From an uncultured Flavobacterium sp. (GTDB lineage Bacteria > Bacteroidota > Bacteroidia > Flavobacteriales > Flavobacteriaceae), in NCBI GenBank assembly GCA_913061465.1, contig CAJXSU010000001.1, positions 62,001 through 126,000 of the forward strand: a stretch of DNA of 64,000 nt, in the 5' to 3' direction. The first letter of the stretch is position 1; every line of letters starts with the position of its first letter. Under the pieces are notes generated by a model, which did no database searches, was not told the origin of the DNA, and was given only the letters and a program-made list of their open reading frames with translations. The translations under genes were made by a program, and so were the position numbers. This document shows, piece by piece, positions 60,319 to 64,000 of the stretch.

Positions 60319-61690
60319 GTATCTGATTTATACTAATTAAACTATTTAATCTGGTCATTACACCAAACATTATTCCTACATATATAAATAACTCTTTGGT
60401 ACCAGCGGCAGGTCCAATAAAATGAAACCAATTAGGATATGATAGTAGATGTGTTAAAAAAAACAAGCTTAAGGAGATAAAAATAATAAAAGGAGCAACA
60501 AGACTCTTGTTATTCATAATTATATGTTTTTGTCTTTTTATTCTTTTTAACGTTTTGAATAAAGTTTTATAAAATAAATAATAAAAAGGTAAAAAAAGTA
60601 CTAAACCCAAAACTCCATACATAGCAGTGGTGGAAAGAAAAATATAATCAGCCCCCTCAATCCCATATTCTGTTTTCACATTATCCTCGTTTGTTGAATA
60701 CCATTCATTCATATAACCCGTACCAAGCAGAAAATTATCTTGAAATAATTTAACTGTTGCTATCTGCCCTGATAATTCCATTCGTTTTTTTGTTGTTCCA
60801 TAAGTATTCTTATCTGATGCAAAAGCAGACATAACACCTTTTTGAATCGCTTCGGTATAACGCGGTAGGCTTAAGGACAGTATCAAAAAACCAAAAAACC
60901 CTATTACTAAGAATTTCCCTTTTGCTAAAATCGTTTTATTAAATAGATATCTACTCAATAGTTCACCTAATATAAAAGACAATATCATGTAGAAGTAATA
61001 TCTTCGTGTTAAGGATAAAACATAAATCAACAACACAGATATTGTACCGAAAATCAATAATTTCCGAAATTGAGAGTAATAATATGCTGGTATAATGAGT
61101 AATGTTGCAAATAGGTACAAACCTAACTGTAAGAAATCAGAACCAGCCATAGATACTCTATCAACATCAACATAACCTCTACTAAAAGTATTGATAGAGA
61201 TTATATTAATCCCCAAGAATTGAGTTATTAATAATAAAATAGTAATTAGAGTAGAGAGTTTTAAAAAAAGTTTAAGAAACAAAACTGTACCTCTATGTAA
61301 AATGAAATAATACGTTGGAATACAGAGTAACCAATTTAAATAATAAAAACGCGATTTAATCAATCTCGATTTTAATGATATAACAGAATAATCATCGTTA
61401 AAAACTAAAAACCATAGTATATAATAAAAAACAAACCAAAAAAACAAAATCGTCAATAGCTTTTTAAACAAAGTGTCTCTTAAAACAATCCTAAACCCCT
61501 TCCCATTAGATGCCAAAAGAAAAACGACGAAAACACCTACAAAAGAGAATAGGTTTGCAATTCTAATGTTCAAGCCCAAACTAGTAATAATACCACCAGT
61601 ATCGGTTAAAAAGAAAATCAATAACCAAAATAAATAATCTATTCGGGACTTATATTCAGGCAACATCAAATCTTTATAGAATCGCACCAT
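60299..61690 (-). CDS. O-antigen polymerase/ligase-like membrane protein (Wzy candidate)
   Basis: A 463-residue polytopic protein with about 11 hydrophobic helices and a periplasmic loop around 280-330 that includes TVKLFQDNFLLGTGYMNEW, the G-T-G pattern typical of the Wzy_C (O-antigen ligase) domain. It is the only polymerase-like protein in the visible part of the locus and would join repeat units on the periplasmic face. No flippase (Wzx) is seen within the window, so one should lie upstream beyond the right edge. Confidence 0.82.
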   Translation of the reverse strand: MVRFYKDLMLPEYKSRIDYLFWLLIFFLTDTGGIITSLGLNIRIANLFSFVGVFVVFLLASNGKGFRIVLRDTLFKKLLTILFFWFVFYYILWFLVFNDDYSVISLKSRLIKSRFYYLNWLLCIPTYYFILHRGTVLFLKLFLKLSTLITILLLITQFLGINIISINTFSRGYVDVDRVSMAGSDFLQLGLYLFATLLIIPAYYYSQFRKLLIFGTISVLLIYVLSLTRRYYFYMILSFILGELLSRYLFNKTILAKGKFLVIGFFGFLILSLSLPRYTEAIQKGVMSAFASDKNTYGTTKKRMELSGQIATVKLFQDNFLLGTGYMNEWYSTNEDNVKTEYGIEGADYIFLSTTAMYGVLGLVLFLPFYYLFYKTLFKTLKRIKRQKHIIMNNKSLVAPFIIFISLSLFFLTHLLSYPNWFHFIGPAAGTKELFIYVGIMFGVMTRLNSLISINQIHEENVK

Positions 61691-61691
61691 C

Positions 61692-62750
61692 CTATTTATT
61701 TATTTTATCTAAATAAACATTCCATTCCCCAATATCAGTCCAACTACCTTCACTAACTGGAAAAACACCAACTTTTCCTTTTCTTTTCATTATATTTTCA
61801 ATTAAATGAGTAATATGAAAAAAATTATTTTCAGGTATTTCTTTAAGCAAATGAGGTTCTAGTATATACATGCCCGAATTTATTTGAAATGTAAGTTCGG
61901 GTTTTTCAATTAACTCGGTTAACCCCCCTTTAGCTCCAGTTTTGATAGTACCATAAGGAATTGAATAATGCTTTAAAGCAGATACTATAGTAAGTTCATT
62001 CTTGTTTTCTTGATGATATTTTAATATTTCTGAATAATCCTCGTCAATAATAATATCGCAATTGCTAACAAAAAAGGTGGTGTCAATTTTATCTTTTATT
62101 AAAAATAAACTACCGGCTGTTCCAAGGGGTTTTTCCTCTTGAAAATAGCTCAATTGATAAGTATTATTTTTTAATTGTTCAAAATAATGCTTTATGGTTT
62201 CAGCTTTATAATTTACAGATAAATAAAAATCACTACACCCTACATCTACAAAGCGGTTCATTATCTCTTCTGCAATAGTTTTATCTCCAAGGGGTATTAA
62301 AGGTTTGGGAATCACATTTGTAAGCGGTTTTAATCTTGTGCCTTTACCGCCTGCCATAATAACAACAGGTAAATTCAATTTGGATTTTGAAATTTTCTCA
62401 TTTTTATCAAATACATCCTCCCAAAATAAAATCTCTACAAGGTTATTATTTTGATCAACAACCGGCATACACTCAATGCGATTTTCACGCATTATCTCCT
62501 TTATAGAAGACTGACTTTCGCCTTGTTTAGCAACTCTTGTTTTTTCTCTCAATATATTTTTAACTGGAGAACCTAAAGGAACATTTTCTAAAATGGCTCT
62601 TTGAATATCTCCCACACTCAATACATTTATAAACTTTTCAGCATCAAAAACAAGCAATAGTTTCTTGTCGATTTTGTCCATTTGTTTAAGGGCAGATAGC
62701 AAGTCTTCATCAATATCTATTTTTCTTTTTTCAACTTTCCCTTCTAACAT
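61692..62750 (-). CDS. CBS-domain nucleotidyltransferase (PtmE/GlmU-like)
   Basis: A 352-residue protein. The N-terminal ~120 residues form a pair of CBS domains (LLLVFDAEKFINVLSVGDIQ, CMPVVDQNNNLVEIL). The remainder is a sugar-phosphate nucleotidyltransferase: VVIMAGGKGTRLKPLTNVIP, KPLIPLGDK, FVSNCDIIIDEDY and LTELIEKPEL. CBS plus nucleotidyltransferase is the layout of PtmE, which makes GDP-glucosamine for legionaminic acid in Campylobacter. With NeuD- and LegC-like genes next to it, that role is plausible. It shares one base with the NeuD-like gene. Confidence 0.85.
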   Translation of the reverse strand: MLEGKVEKRKIDIDEDLLSALKQMDKIDKKLLLVFDAEKFINVLSVGDIQRAILENVPLGSPVKNILREKTRVAKQGESQSSIKEIMRENRIECMPVVDQNNNLVEILFWEDVFDKNEKISKSKLNLPVVIMAGGKGTRLKPLTNVIPKPLIPLGDKTIAEEIMNRFVDVGCSDFYLSVNYKAETIKHYFEQLKNNTYQLSYFQEEKPLGTAGSLFLIKDKIDTTFFVSNCDIIIDEDYSEILKYHQENKNELTIVSALKHYSIPYGTIKTGAKGGLTELIEKPELTFQINSGMYILEPHLLKEIPENNFFHITHLIENIMKRKGKVGVFPVSEGSWTDIGEWNVYLDKINK

Positions 62751-63403
62751 TAATTTATTTTTTTAGCAGGATTCCCTATATAAATGCCTCTCTCAATAAC
62801 ATCTTTTACTACAACAGATCCTGCACCAATAATAGTTTTAGATGTGATATTTACATTATTTCTAATGATACTACTACTGCCAATAAGACAATTTTCACCA
62901 ATCATTACCTCACCATTGAGTATTGCATTTGTAGAAATGTGAGTATGATTTTTAATAACACAGTCATGCTCTATTAATGACTTATTATTAATAATACAAT
63001 TTTGTCCAATACTTGCATCTGTATTTACAATTGCATTATGCATTATGATTGTTCCTTTCCTAACTTTAGCGTGTTTAGACACATAAGCATTTGGAGAAAT
63101 AATCACTGGGAGATCACCCTTATTATTACTCACTAAATTAAATAACCCTTCTCTTAGCATTGAATCACCCATATGCCCAATAGTAATCAGAAAGTTATAA
63201 CCAGCCTTTATATAGTTAATTATTTCACTATCATTTCCAATTACCTCATAACCTAAAATTGTTTTACCTAACTCAGAAGGTAAATCAATAATTCCTTTTA
63301 TTTGATATTTATCCTCTTGTTCAATCACATCGATACATGATTTGCAATGACCACCGCCTCCAATAAGTATTATTTCTTTTTTGTGCATATTTTTAAATAA
63401 CAC
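62750..63403 (-). CDS. NeuD-like sugar O/N-acetyltransferase
   Basis: A 217-residue acetyltransferase. An N-terminal Rossmann-like PglD domain (EIILIGGGGHCKSCIDVI) precedes left-handed beta-helix hexapeptide repeats (VSKHAKVRKGTIIMHNAIVN, IGENCLIGSSSIIRNN, TIIGAGSVVVKDV) in order. This is the PglD/NeuD pattern: acetyl-CoA-dependent acetylation of an amino sugar or sialic-acid-like sugar. It overlaps the LegC-like gene by 11 bp. Confidence 0.88.
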   Translation of the reverse strand: MLFKNMHKKEIILIGGGGHCKSCIDVIEQEDKYQIKGIIDLPSELGKTILGYEVIGNDSEIINYIKAGYNFLITIGHMGDSMLREGLFNLVSNNKGDLPVIISPNAYVSKHAKVRKGTIIMHNAIVNTDASIGQNCIINNKSLIEHDCVIKNHTHISTNAILNGEVMIGENCLIGSSSIIRNNVNITSKTIIGAGSVVVKDVIERGIYIGNPAKKIN

Positions 63404-64000
63404 TACTCGTAATATTAACTAATCTATCAACCAACCACTCAGAATTTGATAAATCTCCCTTTTGACAATCTTTGAACATGGGCAATTTATTCATCAATTC
63501 CCAAATAGGACGTGTCATGATTCCAACTTCATTGGTTTGTTCTAAAAATTCATCTCTTTCCTTTCTATCCTTCAATATAAGTGCATTAAGCCAATAATTG
63601 GCCTCCGTATTCTTTTTTTCACTAACAAATTCGATACCTGAGTCTTTAAAAAAGATTTCATATTTCTTCGCTAATTCTCTTTTTCTTTTTATAAAATCTG
63701 GTAATTGCTCCATTTGTGCCACTCCTAAAGCAGCTGCTAAATTAGTTAGCCGATAATTGTATCCAATTACATCATGTATATATTCCCATTTATGGGGTTG
63801 TTTTGCTGTTGTGGTAATGTGTTTTGCTTTTTTAGCTAATTCTTTATCATTGGTAAGCAGCATACCTCCTCCACCTGTTGTAATTGTTTTATTTCCATTA
63901 AAACTCAACGTTCCAAATAACCCAAAGGTTCCAGTATGTTTTCCTCTATAGGTACTCCCTAGGCTTTCTGCTGCATCTTCAATTAAGGAAATATTATATT
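63393..64000 (-). CDS. LegC-like DegT-family aminotransferase, 5' end outside window
   Basis: The C-terminal ~202 residues of a PLP-dependent sugar aminotransferase. The visible part starts YNISLIEDAAESLGS (the Asp contacts PLP), continues GTFGLFGTLSFNGNK with the PLP Lys, then TTGGGGMLLTND and the C-terminal GIMTRPIWELMNKLPMF. The spacing and NGNKTITTGGGG wording fit LegC/PseC-type enzymes of nonulosonic acid synthesis. The frame is open through 64000, so the apparent TTG start at 63908 is internal. Confidence 0.88.
   Translation of the reverse strand, partial: YNISLIEDAAESLGSTYRGKHTGTFGLFGTLSFNGNKTITTGGGGMLLTNDKELAKKAKHITTTAKQPHKWEYIHDVIGYNYRLTNLAAALGVAQMEQLPDFIKRKRELAKKYEIFFKDSGIEFVSEKKNTEANYWLNALILKDRKERDEFLEQTNEVGIMTRPIWELMNKLPMFKDCQKGDLSNSEWLVDRLVNITSSVI

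Noticed and set aside
63393..63908. A complete 171-residue protein starting at TTG 63908
   Set aside because: The frame stays open to the window edge and the upstream part encodes the conserved LIEDAAESLGS segment, so the gene is truncated by the window and is not short.
1..64000. Insertion sequences, transposases, integrases or phage genes
   Set aside because: I looked for these because of the tRNA 3'-end repeat. No transposase or integrase reading frame is present in the window.

Overview
The window looks like a chromosomal segment of a marine-type member of the Flavobacteriaceae (Bacteroidota). The evidence is the strongly AT-rich sequence, type IX secretion and gliding genes (porU, porV, gldJ), a Lacal_2735-family small protein, methylmalonyl-CoA mutase in two subunits, a fused CcsB/CcsA cytochrome c assembly protein, several TAnnTTTG-type -7 boxes and the general absence of Shine-Dalgarno sequences. 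The species cannot be named from this window.

Left edge (1-2.2 kb): a truncated arylsulfotransferase-like lipoprotein, thioredoxin reductase (trxB) and a tRNA-Pro(UGG) with its own terminator.

Photobiology block (2.45-16.34 kb, all on the plus strand): 18 tightly packed genes. They are a TetR-type regulator, an ABC1/UbiB kinase, a flavin-binding split-barrel protein, an NAD(P)-binding/DUF2867 protein, a 49-residue DUF2256 zinc-ribbon protein, a cryptochrome-DASH, a PhrB/FeS-BCP-type photolyase with only one cysteine, a third photolyase/cryptochrome, an unknown protein, a DUF2805/TIGR03643 protein, GTP cyclohydrolase I (folE), another unknown small protein, an SDR without the usual catalytic Tyr, glutathione peroxidase, a Lacal_2735 protein, TspO, an SRPBCC protein and a class I CPD-type photolyase. 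I read it as a light-damage repair and photo-oxidative stress operon: four flavin photoenzymes, a possible folate antenna supply, flavin and redox helpers, and membrane or tetrapyrrole stress proteins. Two inverted repeats with the same arms and the same 16-bp core spacing lie before the regulator and before the unknown gene near 10.98 kb. They are candidate operators. The block is bracketed by two tRNA-Pro genes, and 20 bp of the right-hand tRNA 3' end is repeated 134 bp downstream.

Core metabolism (16.7-32 kb): udk, a DivIC/FtsB-like protein, mutA/scpA, a secreted M20 amidohydrolase, CcsBA, a TPR membrane protein, then on the minus strand a LysM/substrate-binding lipoprotein, guaA, a KAS III-like enzyme and cdd.

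Secretion and envelope (31.5-40 kb): porV and porU diverge from gldJ, which is followed by murF. A BadF-type sugar kinase converges on murF.

Surface polysaccharide locus (40.3-64 kb): a PHP-type tyrosine phosphatase converges on a long minus-strand locus that ends with wzc and wza. The locus includes a soluble-type sugar transferase with a decayed duplicate of its 3' end upstream, a deacetylase, an SGNH/MBOAT O-acetylation pair, WecB, DUF354, PLP and formyl transferases, a FemAB-like protein, glycosyltransferases, a CapK-like ligase, an AlgD-like dehydrogenase, a Wzy-like polymerase, and at the right edge a PtmE-like nucleotidyltransferase, a NeuD-like acetyltransferase and a LegC-like aminotransferase. 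This suggests an acetylated polymer containing uronic acid and possibly nonulosonic acid.
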